Assembly (NCBI GenBank): GCA_020002185.1
Contig: CM034532.1
Location: forward strand, 44,267,326-44,331,325
DNA length: 64,000 bases
Source of the DNA: Paraescarpia echinospica
Lineage: Eukaryota; Annelida; Polychaeta; Sabellida; Siboglinidae
Direction of reading: 5' to 3'
The notes under the pieces were generated by a model that did no database searches, had not been told where the DNA came from, and worked only from the letters and a program-made list of their open reading frames with translations. Each line of letters begins with the position of its first letter. Position 1 is the first letter of the stretch. Position numbers and translations under genes: made by a program. Below, piece after piece: positions 1-12,556 of this stretch.

Positions 1-42
<42 letters not shown>

Positions 43-131
43 TAGACAGCTAGACAGTTGGACAGATAGTCTGATAGACAGGTAGACAGATATACTGATA
101 GGCAGATATATATATATATAGACAGATAGAT

Positions 132-164
<33 letters not shown>

Positions 165-300
165 GTTAGATATATATATAGATAGATAGATAGATAGGTA
201 GTTAGACAGGCAGACAGACAAACAAACTGAGAGACAGATAGACACAGACAGATAGACAGACAGACAGACGGACAGATATATATATATACAGTAAGATAGA
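1..300. repeat. GATA/GACA tetranucleotide microsatellite
   Basis: Runs of GATA, GACA and TATA units with little interruption. Open frames here are simple-sequence artefacts rich in Tyr, Ile, Leu and Cys. Confidence 0.95.
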
Positions 301-984
301 ATACAGATCTATACAAAATTAAAATAATTTACAGCGGGTTGAACGTGTCATAAATTTGACAACATACATTGGTGAGGGAAATCGTCACTATGACCCGACT
401 GGTCGCCATCGTGAAGCCACCCTTATGACAATATTTCCTGTGAAAGGGGTAGTTGTTCAACAACTCCATAAAAAGGCATTTCTTTGGACTGCTACAGCAA
501 CATCAGTGACGTCCGGTGGGTGGAAGCGGACAATTTGTGTTCCAGTGAACCAACAAAGTAACAATATACGAGGAAGGAAACAAACAGAACAACGACGTGT
601 GACAATGATGATTGTCATATCGTCATAGTCATTATCGTCATCATCATCATCGCCAGCACCACCAGCATCCCAGCCCCACCAGCAGCAACAACGACGACGA
701 CTATAACACGTGTGCAAGAGAAACAACCAAATAACCAGGTGTAATAAGCAGAGGGCAAATCGCCTACGCGCTACTCCTAAAACAAGAACGGAAACGGCTG
801 CATTTTAATATAGGACACGCGCCGCAGTTGTAGGAAATACAAATAAAACAAATGTGCCCAAGATTATACTAGTTTGCCTTCGTTACCTTGCAATGTAACG
901 TAAAGTACATTTTTTTAGGAAATGAACTGTGTTTAAGTAAGGGGAACATCCAAGAAGACCAGGGTACTTGGAGGTCGCACATAC
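301..984. other. Gene-poor stretch left of the last visible aminopeptidase-like exon
   Basis: No convincing exon is seen. It includes short CATCAT/CAGCAACAACGACG simple-sequence patches (about 615-700). Later exons of the minus-strand gene should lie here or beyond the left edge, but none could be supported. Confidence 0.4.
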
Positions 985-1113
985 TCCATATTCGTCCCGC
1001 TTCTCGATAATGTAAGCGTCCAGTGCGTGGCCGCCGGTCAGACTAGCGTCAGCCATCGCTTCTCGCAGGCTCGCCACTCGGGAATGAGTGTCCACTCTAT
1101 TAGGCGGACGACC
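985..1113 (-). CDS. Exon 3 of a secreted Xaa-Pro aminopeptidase-like gene (XPNPEP2-like)
   Basis: Minus-strand exon of 129 nt, phase 0 to 0. It is preceded by a pyrimidine-rich acceptor ending in TTTTCAG and followed by a GTATGT donor. The encoded 43 residues contain RVASLREAM and LDAYIIEKRDEYG. These resemble the start of the creatinase-type N-terminal domain of Xaa-Pro aminopeptidases, where an LxxLRxxM helix is followed by (L)xAYIIPxxDxHxxEY. The family removes an N-terminal residue when proline follows. The metal-binding catalytic domain is not in the window, so the gene must continue past the left edge. If the donor is not used, the frame reads on to a stop near 883. The assignment rests on eye-recognised N-terminal similarity only. 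Confidence 0.5.
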
Positions 1114-2732
1114 CTGAAAAGGAAAAAAACATTATCACTCGCACCATTCCATTTATGCATATTGTATTTCTCATGTCCCTATGACAGCGCCGATTGCAAT
1201 GAGAACCCATGCACGATTTGTCTCTCAGTTATAATTATGCATATTTTATTGTATCCGTTGTTGGCCTATATGTGATAACAGTCTACTTTACAGGTTAGAC
1301 AAAATGTAAACAACAGTAGAAATCCTTGAATACATATTTTAGTACCACCTTACAAAACACAATCCACGTCTTGTTTGAACAGAAAATGTACCTAACGTTT
1401 AGTCTGATGCAACGCTAAAATAGTTGCCAGAGATAACCAAAACGTTGGCTTCTGGCTCATGGTCTATAAAAAGAAAACAACAGCGCTGAAACATCGGAAT
1501 CTAAATCGTACACCTCTATGTAAATACACTGCGTGTAGCTATATTTGTTTGTGTTTGTTGCCGACCGCTATAAACAATAGGCCTACAAAGCGAATGTCAC
1601 GTGATGGCGTACGTCATCGCTGCTTAAATATTGGTAAATGTCGATGCGCAGCAGCAATATTGCTAAGCAAGTAGACGTCAATTCCAACCTGTTTCGATTC
1701 ACATCCAGTGACCAATTATAAAAGAGAGATCATTAAACACGAATTAAAACGAAAATTTAGGTATGAAATTAGATTTCATACTGATCTTTACGTGAGGTGG
1801 CATCACTACTGATATGAGCCACCCTTTGTGGGTGAGGTGGACTTTAACCAGGTCAGGGTCCGATATGTAGATTACCCATACAGCCGCAGCTGTTGCATGA
1901 CAACTGCATAGTAATACAAGGTAAACTCCCAGCCAATCAGCATAGCGCAGAAAGACCGCGTAACTTGTGCGCGGGGAAATTGCAGCACACAACGATCTAG
2001 GTTCTCAAGTAAACGGACGTATCCAAACAAGTTTCCCGTATTCGAGTTCCCGATAACGAAATTGAATTCCGCCTCCCTCCCCACCTACCATATTTAGGTT
2101 CTTCCGAATAAAACTGGTATCGTTATAGGGGCGGAATATATATAGCATATATATAGCTACAATATTGATGTATTTATATAATCATTGTACCACATTTGTG
2201 GATCGGCGGAATGGCCCCACCTCTCTGGATATTATATAAAACCTTATTAGCTACAATACTGATATATTTATATAATCATTGTACCACGTGATTCGTGGAT
2301 CATTGTTTAATTTCCGTATATTATTGTTCATACCCATAATGTGGGCCTCTTGTCGTGTGATGTTTAGGTAAACGACGCAATGTATGAGGACCTCCATTGG
2401 CCCACATTTGTTGTAAATATTGCATGTTTTCACGTTTAAAATGTCAGAAATAAATCCTGGCCATTTTCATTCTACCTGGTGTTGTGTTGGTGCCTTGCGT
2501 AAATACCACTATTGTTCAGCAACGTACAGACCCCATGTTCCAAGATGCTGCTCTTATAATTGCGCGCTGCCTTTCGTGCATTATTGGGCTAATCTGTTAT
2601 CATCATCAATGCGAAAGAAAAAGCTACAGATCAATATTTTCAGCGATGACTGTGACAACGACGTCTACACTGACAGAAATGACAATGATGACTGCGGTGA
2701 CGACGATGATAGTGTGACAGTGCATGTATTAC
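1114..2732 (-). other. Presumed intron 2 of the aminopeptidase-like gene
   Basis: No gene is seen. An imperfect direct repeat of roughly 100 bp lies at about 2135-2300: both copies carry a stretch reading ATATTTATATAATCATTGTACCAC or a near variant, followed by GTGGATC. Confidence 0.4.
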
Positions 2733-2860
2733 CCCGGTCTCAGGACACAGTGACCGGTCGCTCGGACTGATGCTGTTGGCGAGAGTGGACACGGGGAATG
2801 GCCTCCACGCATCATCGATCACCTCGCGTCTGCGCACTGCCGTCGACACAGCGGGCCCCA
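2733..2860 (-). CDS. Exon 2 of the aminopeptidase-like gene
   Basis: Exon of 128 nt between a strong acceptor (six T then CAG) and a GTAATA donor. It enters in phase 1 and leaves in phase 0, matching both the exon at 6603 and the exon at 985, which is the main argument for linking them. It encodes a mature N-terminal stretch with RRREVIDDAWRPFP and SLCPETG. A Cys-containing lead-in before the LRxxM helix also occurs in secreted/GPI-anchored aminopeptidase P proteins. There are no stops in the joined frame. Confidence 0.5.
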
Positions 2861-3696
2861 CTGAAAAAACGACACGTGTCAGATTGTCATGTCATAGCTA
2901 AGAACTATTAATATTAATTACGAAGGGAGACAAGCCTGTTCTCTACCCGGAATTAGCTTACGAAATACTTTGTTAAGAGGACGTCTGCTGTGTCGAACGT
3001 AGAAAATGGAAAATCGTTGAACATCAAAGGGTATTGTAATTAATTCAGCCCGACTCAGCCGTATTGCCAAGAAAACTTGTTTTTAAACTGGATGTTTTGT
3101 TTACTATTTGAACATGCTCCGCGGGCGGACGCCTACCTTCCAAATTGCGAACCTTGTTACTAAACACAATTCGTTATTATATAGTTATTCTAATATTAAC
3201 TCTTAAGAACATAAATTGTATTAATTAATAAAAGAAAAACTAGGAACACACTGCCTCCTTTTAAACCACATTCGATATCCGTGTTGAAAAGTTCGTTGGC
3301 ATATATTTGGCTTATATCATAATCAAAATCGCAACGATAGGACAACAATACGCTAACATTTCGTTTAAGTGGACATATTATTAGATCCATAATATATTAG
3401 ACACTACAGTGTATTTGAAGTTTGATAATCGAACCTAACCACTATATTTTCTGCAAGCAGTACAACAATATCGGTACACGTTCTTGTTAACGTGCATAAC
3501 GTTTTGTTGTGTGTCAGATATAGAAACAGAGGAGTCGTACATGTACTGGGAGTCACGTACACACGCACGAACGAACGCATGTATGCACGGTATCGAACAC
3601 GGACAAACGCTCACACATGTACGATCAAACACACGCGTGCACGCACGTACGCACGCACAAGCGTTGTTCATTTTTGGAGGGTTGCGTTTTATTCCT

Positions 3697-3850
3697 GTAA
3701 CATTTAGACCATCGGACTCTCAATCGAGAGAACCCGGGTTCGAATCCTGTGCTGTCGTGCCGACGTTTAGGCAAGTTCGTTCATTCTACGTTGCTCTAGT
3801 TCATTCACCTGTATGAATGCGTACCTGACAATAGACAGCAGTGGATATGT
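3697..3850 (+). mobile_element. tRNA-derived SINE fragment
   Basis: Contains a perfect RNA polymerase III B box, GGTTCGAATCC, at 3737-3747, preceded by an anticodon-arm-like segment (GGACTCTCAATC). It is followed by a conserved-core-like stretch with GTTCATTCACCTGTATGAATG and GTACCTGACAATA, as in metazoan SINEs that share a central domain. The A box and acceptor stem are degraded, so it is not a working tRNA gene. Ends are approximate. Confidence 0.55.
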
Positions 3851-5892
3851 GTGCACAAATAATCTTCGCGCATTAATCTTTAATTGCAGCGTGGCTGAAC
3901 GTTTCTCAGAGAAGTTGAGATGGTGTTCGATCAGTAAATTGTAAAGCACTTTGAGCAGTCCTAAACTTACCTTTTTACATTTTCCTGGTCGAGGGAGCTT
4001 AGGGTTGGATACTTTTTTAGTCGAAGGGATATTATCGAACGTCTTTAACAAAAGTGTTTGCGTAAATGTTTGATTTAAACACAACTGTCCCCCCCCAAGC
4101 GAAACTCTTGCATGAAGGGTGGGGATGTGTGCGTACGCACCCACCACACAACCCAGCTTGTGGGCTTGCATAGACATACACGCACGCACACAAGCACGCA
4201 CAAAAACACAATGCATGCACACTCGAAGATACGAAGATACACGAACACATGTGACCTAAGGCAATGTAGGCCTACTCTTACTAATGAACTAAGAGAATAT
4301 TTCGTTGCCGTGATCTATAAGACAACAAACAAACCGACTAAGCGCCATACCGAATATGCAGTGACAACTTGCAGATGTCAATTAATCGTCCAAACGATAC
4401 CAACAACAATTTAATCCGTATCATTCAATTTTCCTATCTAGCAATGAAACCATTTTTTATATAAGGAGCCGCCCTTTTGGAAATGTAAACCCCAATTTGG
4501 TGGCAGCATTTCCCGCCTGGAACCAATTTATGTGTTTGTCGTGTGACGCTATCATCAACAACGTCGAAGATAGCGTTATCTATAAAGAGTAAAACACTCG
4601 ACTATTAACATGTGCAAGAATGCGGGGACTTAATAGGAGATGCAGCGTGCTAAAAACAACAATAAATCTCCAATGAAAGGATGTGGACATGTTAGAGAAA
4701 GCCAGAAAGAAAAGATTGGTTGATACAGAAGATGGAGAAAAGAGTTGTTTTGACAAGGAGACATCAAACAAAAAACAAACAATACACTGCTAACTGTTTG
4801 ATTAACCATGTAATAAACACATAATAACTCGGTTGTGTAATTATTGATTTGTTCTAGTTACTAAGACGTATTGTGTATGTTGGCCATCGCAATTTGCCAT
4901 TCTTTAACACAAATGACTACGGTGATAATCATGTCTAAACATTAATATTTTTCATTCATATAAAACTATAAATAGTATGTTGAAGTCACGCATGTTACAT
5001 ACTGTAATTATTTGCTTCTAGAACATATTTATAGTTGTGGTCATTGGTCAAGTGTTGTAAGTGACAACATCAATACTTCGGTTTATAATTGTATGTTTGG
5101 CTTTTTTGTTTTGTTGCTTTGTAATTGTTGTTGTTGTTGAAAAAACTGTTCACAAAAAAAGTGTTTTCTGATTTTAAATAGATTCTTGTTCAGGAATATG
5201 CAGATGCCAGCGTCCGCTATTATGCTTAATGATCAAGATGCCATTCTTGACACATTTGAAGAATGGAGCGGTACATGGGTATGGTAAATAAATTATAGGT
5301 TAAATGCCATTTATAATGACTATCACAAGACATAAAGGTAGCAATTTACCAAAGATGGAGAACGGCTAAAACTGAAGTTCACGATTTGATTTGAGAGTTT
5401 CTAACAGGAGACAGTGAATCTGAGGGATCAAACAAAGAGCGGTTTGACGTAGGCCTGCTATACTGATTGACATATCTGAAGAATCCGTGTTAGGGCTGCT
5501 TTTAGTTCTTGTACAAGTCTTCGTGAATTATATATCAGATCGTTTTCGCAGAGAAGTCACAATGAAGTTAAGTTCTAGTGTTCAAAAGCAACAACAAAAA
5601 GCGAAGTTTGGTTTTAGGTCCATCAGAATGAATTTAAATATCTTAACCGTGAACATGGGAATAAAGAACCTGCAAAAGATACATAGGTGAGCCGTTAAGT
5701 TAATAACAAATTATGAAACACGTGCCTTTTGAAGAGGACTTCGCAAACTGAAATTGCTTGCCTATTCCACCATGCTCAGGCGAGACGATTGAATACTACG
5801 TACAGACTCCTCACACATAAGGAAACTATATGAAAACAAACTGTTATGTTCAGTTTGTTTCCATTCAGCAGATTAAGATACAAACTAATATA

Positions 5893-5992
<100 letters not shown>

Positions 5993-6602
5993 ATAGAAAT
6001 AATTCGCTGAAACAATTCTAGTACTATAAGATAAAACAAAAAAACGACAGGTCAGACAGAACTGTTTACGTCAAAGGAGAGTGAACCACTGAATCCAGTT
6101 ACTGGACCAATACGTCACCATGTTGTGACAGCCACTGCAACCAATGGGTTTCAGGCAAGAGTGGGTCGTGTTGGGAGAGACCTTTATGTAGGATATAAAC
6201 TCAACTGGTAGTATTCTATTAAACTTTAAACTGAATCGACTGCAGACACGGTTGTCGATACCGTTGAGAGTTCTTGATATGGTCGTTATTGTTGTTGTGT
6301 GTTATGTCAGAATATAATTCGATGTATTGGTATTATGTTTGTATTTTCCAATTGGAAATAAACAATAGTATTATTAGTATGAATACGCACAACGAGTCAT
6401 ATTTTCCGTAAGTATCATTAGCACCCATTTGAAAACAAATGATCCAGAAATTCAAAACGATGCAGCAAGTGCATGCTTCATGTACGTGCACACTTGAAAA
6501 CCGCATCGCTACATGCCGACAATAACGCCCCTTTCCCGATCACGTAAATCCCTTCCACCTGTAACCTCACACAACGTACACTCGTGCAATAGTAACACGT
6601 AC

Positions 6603-6642
6603 CTGCAACTATGAGAATCAACAGCGCTAGACGACGGAACAT
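6603..6642 (-). CDS. Exon 1 (signal peptide) of the aminopeptidase-like gene
   Basis: The ATG at 6642 (minus) opens MFRRLALLILIVA, a short basic N-terminus plus a hydrophobic core, then a consensus donor GCAG|GTACGT ending the exon at 6603 in phase 1. That phase fits the exon at 2733-2860. About 150 nt upstream on the minus strand a TTTAAG element (about 6787-6794) could serve as TATA, which would give a 5' UTR beginning near 6760. A secreted or membrane-anchored product is inferred. This hydrophobic segment could in principle belong to another gene, since only phase agreement links it. Confidence 0.5.
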
Positions 6643-6799
6643 GGCGGTTGTTCTTGCCTGTCGAGGCAGCAGCAGCTCCGTGACCGAGTTGCGCGATCTG
6701 TCCGACAACGGTGGACGCAAGCTGCTTGGTCGGCGTTGTCGCTCAAGTGTCGATCTATCTGCGGTGGACGATGCCCCCTGCGCCGCTTAAATTTCTGTA

Positions 6800-7189
6800 C
6801 TCAGTAGGTCAATGTAAACCGCGGTTAACTGTTACTAGTCGACGTCGACAAGCTGCCGAGATGATAAACATTTCACGTTGATGGTAGCGAAGACATTATT
6901 TATAACGTTAATTGTGAAGTGATGACGATTTGTGATGTAATTGGAAGACTTTGCATAAACCAATGTATTTTTATAATAACAAAACATTTATATATATATA
7001 TATGTATTGTCATATACCAGCTAGGAGACAACCATGCCGTTAGCATGTGCAAACAGAAAAAACGAATGCACAAATAAAACATATTAACGTAATGTAGGTG
7101 TGAAGTTAAACATTATGTATAATTATGTACAGTGGGCTTCGTGTAACACAGTCACAATTAAGTGAATTATTTAGTACAATAATTTGTTA
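6800..7189. other. Intergenic, no feature recognised
   Basis: AT-rich upstream flank of the aminopeptidase-like gene with a short TATATA run near 6991. Nothing else is seen. Confidence 0.4.
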
Positions 7190-7680
7190 TAGAGAGAGGG
7201 GAGGGCTAGGGCTATGGAGAAAGAGAGAGATAGAGAGCGGGCGACAGTGAGAAGAAAAGAGAGAGGAAGAGCAAAAGAAAAGAAAGAAAAGAGTGAGAGG
7301 AAAGAAGAGAGAGAAAAGAAGAGTAGAGAAGATAAGAGCAGAGTAGAGAAGAGAAGAATATAGAAGAGAAGGGTATAGAAGAGTAAAGTAGAGAAGAGAA
7401 GACAGGAGAATAGTATAGAAGATTAGAGTAGAGTAGAGAAGAGAAGAAAAAGAGAAAAGAGAACAGTATATAAGAGGAAAGTAGAGTAGGGAAGAGAAGA
7501 ATAGGGAAGGTAAGAGTAGAGTACAGAAGAGTAGAAAAGAGAAGAGTATAGAAGAGAAGAGAGAGAATGATAAGAGAGAAGAAAGATGAGGAGGAGAGGA
7601 AAGAGAGAGAGAGAGAGGGGGGAGAGACAGATGGAGTGAGAGAGAGAGAGGAGGAGGAGGAGACGCACAGATGGACGGGG
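7190..7680. repeat. Polypurine (GAGA/GAAGA) tract
   Basis: About 490 bp composed almost wholly of A and G on the plus strand, in AGAGAAGAGAA-type units, ending in GAGGAGGAGGAG. Ser/Leu/Phe-rich minus-strand frames here are compositional. Confidence 0.95.
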
Positions 7681-8684
7681 GAGGGGCAGATACAACCGGC
7701 CATCGTATGCATCGTATTTATGCGTTCGGTAAGTATAATAGATAGAACCCTTTTCTATTAATTATCAATTACGAGGAGACCCAGGTAATAAAACGTACAA
7801 CCGTCCTTTACGGAGTCACTCTTTCTGATGGAAGTAAACCTACCTGTATGTAGACCCCACTGGATGTACACATCATCCAGTGTTTTTGCCACAACTTTCA
7901 AGTATTGATCCTTTTGTATTCTCGTAAAGCATTTTATCCTTTTGTATTCTCGTAAACTAAATTTATATCGTTATATATTAAAACATTTAATTTCATATGT
8001 TTTCGTGGAATTGTGTAAGTTCGTCCTCCACCGCCCCGCCTCATGTACAGTACCTGCTCGCGTCGCATGACTCCTCCAATAACAAACATCCTGCATACGT
8101 CCTTGACTTATAGAGTATTGTGTGTATAACGAAGATACTTGAATTTGGAGAAAAAGATACAAAGTTATTTGAGGTCTTTGAAATGTGAAACTACTTCATT
8201 TTCTTTTGTTCTATGAAAATGAAGAAATATTTCTGTTAGAGAAAGTAGATGCACAAACTATAAAAATGTATAGTAGGCCTACTTGTGTTGCGATAATGAT
8301 GTAGATTTTTTATTATTAACCAACTGTTTTTTATTCCATAACATGTCTATATCTTTGTATTTTGTTAATTTTTATTCTGTGTATGCATGTGGACTTTTGT
8401 CTTAAATAAACATTATTACATTATTATTAAAGATAGTTCTGAATTATCTAGTGACAGTTTCATAAATACGCATACGAATGACAAAATGCTCACATGCGTG
8501 CGTGGTTGACGTTACCTTGACTGGCATCACAATTTGATCACCCTGGATATATAATTATTGCAACATTGATATACATATATGATAATGTCATATATTTAAA
8601 TGGTGATCACGTTAACATGGCGGATTATCGCGCAATTTCATAGAATTATCCAACTGGTGCCACAAATGGGGCTAAACACAACGC
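7681..8684. other. Intergenic, no gene recognised
   Basis: AT-rich. Contains a short direct repeat (TCCTTTTGTATTCTCGTAAA at about 7909 and 7936) and nothing else of note. Confidence 0.4.
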
Positions 8685-8689
8685 ATGTT

Positions 8690-8995
8690 TGTTGCCCTCC
8701 TCTTTGTCCCTCCCGTCAGGGGTGAGGCTCGGCTCGATATTACCCTCGACATTTATTTTTGTTGTTCTTATATCACCGATGCCTTATTGTTGTCTCCACC
8801 ACAAGTCTCCACTCTCCACCTCACGTCCTTCTCCACTCCCTCCCAACCCCGTCCAATCTCTCCCCACACATCCATCCAGCCTCAGTCTGGTCTTCCTCGT
8901 CTTCTTGTAGCCTCCACTCTGAGGGCATTTCTTAATTGGCCGTTCTTCTTCCTTTCATTCTATGTGTCCAACACACGCTAATCGACTCCTCATCG
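8690..8995 (-). mobile_element. Non-LTR retrotransposon 3' coding remnant
   Basis: Read on the minus strand, a broken frame gives GH.ERM, then RRRGRP-like and W.CxERxxxGVGxEWRR patterns. These are typical of the poorly conserved C-terminal tail after the reverse transcriptase of RTE/Craft-like elements in marine invertebrates. Several stops and frameshifts are present and ends are approximate. Identification is by pattern only. Confidence 0.35.
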
Positions 8996-10339
8996 GTTTC
9001 ATTAAGAGTACTTAAAGTTACGCATTTACTTTGCGTCACGTGTTTGCGAAAAACATTTTGGATTAAAATAAAGTTATTGAATCTTGAAACTCCCATATTC
9101 GTTTATTAAAAAAAACCGCGTAATTTACTAAGACAATTATTTTAACGTTAAGAACGTTCTTAGCCGTTTCATGAAACCAGCCCCTGCTTCTTCTTCAAAC
9201 TCTCTTTGACACCAATCTCCTGTCTCAGCTCCTCTATCCAATAGTCCCGTGGCTATTTCTTCACATCAGTAAAATGCAAATGTTACATAACGATCTCTAG
9301 ACACGATCTAGATAACCACGGTTTACGTAGCGCAGCCGATTCGTATGCCACGGCGACAAGTTGGCGTCGCCGCTAAGCTTCTGTTGTCCTCCTCAAACGA
9401 AACCATAACACATTCTAAGAGGTTTTTAAGTGCTATATCAAGAGCCCTTTGTAAACTTATCGCCGCAGATTAATTCGACACACCGGCTGTCAGTCAGTTT
9501 TTTTCATATGAGTCGGATGAGACGTCAAGCCGAGGGTGCGTCCATCTAAGTGGGAAGAGAGAAGGCGACGACGTGTCCCAAACGACATATGCAACCTAAT
9601 CTGATCTTATCAGTCGGACGGCTAGAAAAACAGTCGTTAAATGTCGCGCTGCAAGAATTCGGTCAGGTCAGCGCTAGTATTCTTTCACTCAAATGAAGAC
9701 GTTCAGCTGTGTTCATGTGTAGCGAGTGCGTGCGGGTCACGTGTGAATAACGTACGCAACACAGCAATGCGAAACCCATAACATGTATTGTACTTGTAAA
9801 ATGCGCACGACACAATGGTGCGTCAAACCAAAGCCAGCTAGCGTCAGATCTATACGATTCTGGTATCTCCATCTGATGTATGCAAACCACAGTCAATTAG
9901 AATAAATCAGATCCATGTCATGCATTGTTTACGTCATACAGGGGCGGGTTCAGGAGGGGTCCATGAGTCCGAACCCCCTTTGGCTTGACAAGGAAATGAG
10001 TAAATTTACAACATAAATATATTTATGTGTGCCGACGCTGCTTGTTACAAGGATATGAATCGTGGCTAGTTTGCTGAATAACACAAGGCAGATATAAGTT
10101 TGTATAAGAGCTTTATATATATAAAGCCACAATCACTATACATTAATATATTATGCAGATTACATAATTAAAATGATCATTCATTACCTAGCCAACATGA
10201 TTATAATCTAAATGAGAACAGCATAGGTGGGGGAACCAACCACATCCGGCCATTCGGTAATCAACGATTGCAGGATGGCTCCCCCCACCCCACAAGATTC
10301 ATATAGCCCCTAAAACTGGATATAAATATCATCCTAAAC
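8996..10339. other. Intergenic, no gene recognised
   Basis: Unremarkable AT-rich sequence. No ORF with convincing domain content and no clear splice-bounded exon was found. Confidence 0.4.
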
Positions 10340-10369
10340 GCCAATAGTACACATTTGTTTCCACGTATC

Positions 10370-10900
10370 GCCCCATCTAAGTAGAAAGCATTGGTGGTGG
10401 AAACTACAAATATTGTGTATTAACACAACCCTGATTGCCAATATAAGAACACGAATAATGTTACTTATATAGCCCCACCTAAGTAGAAAACGCATCCAAG
10501 TAACATAATACTCGCGTGTAATTGATGGCTCGACATTACTGTTGCAGGGCATATACATATGATGTCCCACCTAAGTAGAAAGCACAACTCTACCTTAAAT
10601 CGGAACACTGCAAGCAGATAAGCATAGAAACATACAACTAAAATTACATAAATATTATGTTTGTTTCCATCGAATGCCCAAGTAATAAGCATCGCTTGTG
10701 ACTGGTGTTAACTCTGTGAATCTTATCACATGTAAAACTATTGCCAAAAATTCAACACGCATCGTGAAACCTAGATAGCCCCACCTAAGTAGAAAGCATA
10801 TCTAAGTACCACTACAGTTTACGTGTATTTCATGGCAAGCATCCTAAGTATCCACTGATCAGAGCTAAAACCTAGGAAGCCCCACCTAAGTAGAAAGCCT
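10370..10900. repeat. Short motif repeated about every 100 bp (3' side of the Ngaro element)
   Basis: GCCCCACCTAAGTAGAAAGC, with small changes, occurs at about 10370, 10472, 10565, 10778 and 10879, with a decayed copy near 10673. Spacing is 93-108 bp. Sequence between copies is not obviously conserved. It probably reflects an old tandem array of about 100-bp units in the non-coding end of the retroelement. Confidence 0.8.
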
Positions 10901-10984
10901 CCTGGTCACTAAAAATAACGAACTCGGATATATAGTGTGTTTATATACTGTCGTCTGACATTCTACGTGTTGGTCATTGTAGAT

Positions 10985-11845
10985 ATAACATAGGGATCCG
11001 GATATATTTGCGAAAAGCTTGGGATCTCCAGCGTCCCATACGTTGGATTTCCTCATCCGACACCCCCTGCATTGCTGCTGTAGTGGCGGCAGCGATGCGG
11101 AAACTATGACCTTTATAAGACATAGTTGATAAACCTGCCCAAGTCAAGGATTTTTTTCAGTTGGTCATTGAAGAAAGATTTTGAAACAGGAGTACCTCCT
11201 GGAAAAATAAATACTGGTCCTGGTGACCTTCCCCTCACTGCCAAATACAATCTGACAGCCTGTACTGGACAAAAGGGGGAATCCGGATGAGCTGGAATAG
11301 ATAGACACTGGAGGGCCATGGTAATGCTTGTAAGTGTGAAAAACGACTGTACATTCAGAAGATGATAGTGCCAGCTGGCTCATCTGCAAAACACTACTAG
11401 ATCGAGCTGGTGTTTCAGCAGCAATTTCCCCAATTCTCAAGAAAGCATGGAATACTAAGAGATACACAGCTGAAGTCAAAAGGCTATTGTAATAACAAGG
11501 TGAAATATGTGGAGCAGAACTGACCAATTGGTGTAGAACGGGTTTTGTAACTGGTGCCCTCTGATCACAGGATGGCTTCAGCTTGGCTGCCCCCTGTAAA
11601 AGTTTCCGAACGACAAACGTAGTAGTTGGATCAACAAGGTGATGCATTTTATGGACGTATGAAACAGCAGATAATGTACTGGTAATAGATGAAGGCGCAT
11701 ATCCTTTTTGAAAGGAAAATGCGATGAAAGAAACCACAGCTGATGTGTTCGATGGAAACCACTGAGTAATGTGGAGATGCGATTGACAGAAATCATGAAA
11801 CATTGCGATACTCTTCTGGTATGATTTAATGGTGAGGTCTGTCAA
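10985..11845 (-). pseudogene. Tyrosine recombinase (YR) of the Ngaro element
   Basis: The N-terminal part is a core-binding-like helical region followed by FLRIGEIA, which holds the first catalytic Arg. After at least two frame changes (near 11320 and 11135) the frame continues with GHSFRIAAATTAA (the His-x-x-Arg box), GRWRSQAF and a downstream Tyr in RKYIRIPM. This is the R-H-R-Y set of tyrosine recombinases, which in DIRS-order elements integrates a circular DNA product. All catalytic elements are visible but not in one frame, so it is non-functional here. Confidence 0.85.
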
Positions 11846-11868
11846 CGAACCGTTGAACAGTTGCTGGA

Positions 11869-12391
11869 TTACAGAGGCCAGGGCTGGAGATCCGGCGGGA
11901 TGACCGACGGTACTGCCTCGAGGCCATACTGCCTGCGCAGGTCTGGCGTGTCCTGGAACCGAGACAGTGCGTCCGCAATTACATTATTTTTCCCGGGAAC
12001 ATGTTTTGCCCTAAGAATTACATTGTTCTGCATGAGTGACACAGTCATGGTACGAATTAGTGACATGAGTTTCTTGTCTTTGCTTGTCTGACTGTTTATT
12101 ACGTGAACCACAGCTTCGTTGTCACACAATACAAGAAGTATTCTGTCAACTAGCACCATAGGCCACAAGCGTAATGCCAGAACAATTGGAAATAACTCTT
12201 TTATAGCAATATTGTGATTCGCCCATGAAGGTGGCCACACCCCTTGAAACCAATGACCTTCTAGTAAGCCGGCAAACCCAGACCCTGAAGCATCCGTGAA
12301 CAGCTCTAGTTTTATCCGAGGAATTCCATAAATCATTAAGCAGAAGTGATGTCCCATTGTAACTTTCCAAAAACAAAACCCAAGCGGCCAA
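11869..12391 (-). pseudogene. RNase H domain of the Ngaro element
   Basis: KLELFTDASGSGFAG (first catalytic Asp), IAIKELFPIVLAL (Glu), VLCDNEAVVHVIN (Asp) and IADALSRF (Asp) give a complete retroelement RNase H1 fold. It degrades RNA in RNA-DNA hybrids during reverse transcription. The frame is separated from the RT by shifts around 12391-12556 and runs into the YR region. Confidence 0.85.
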
Positions 12392-12556
12392 GTCTAGGCG
12401 TGCTGCTTGCCCTAGGCGAATATGGAAATGCGGTTTGTCGATTCCGGCGGAGAAACGGGCGTCCCATGATTATTACTTTACATGCGAAGGAGAGCGTGCC
12501 AATAAGACTTTGGATTTCCCTTAAGGTAACCTTTCGACGACAACGATAGGCCCTTA

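Noticed and set aside
3697..3775. Functional tRNA gene
   Set aside because: The B box is perfect, but the A box and acceptor stem are degraded and a SINE core follows.
7212..7712. Ser/Leu/Phe-rich protein genes on the minus strand
   Set aside because: They are translations of the polypurine tract.
10370..10900. CRISPR array
   Set aside because: Repeats are regular, but the spacers are about 80 bp, repeats are degenerate, the setting is a eukaryotic retroelement and there are no cas genes.
11845..11870. DIRS-type methyltransferase between RNase H and recombinase
   Set aside because: There is no room and no motif; the order fits Ngaro instead.
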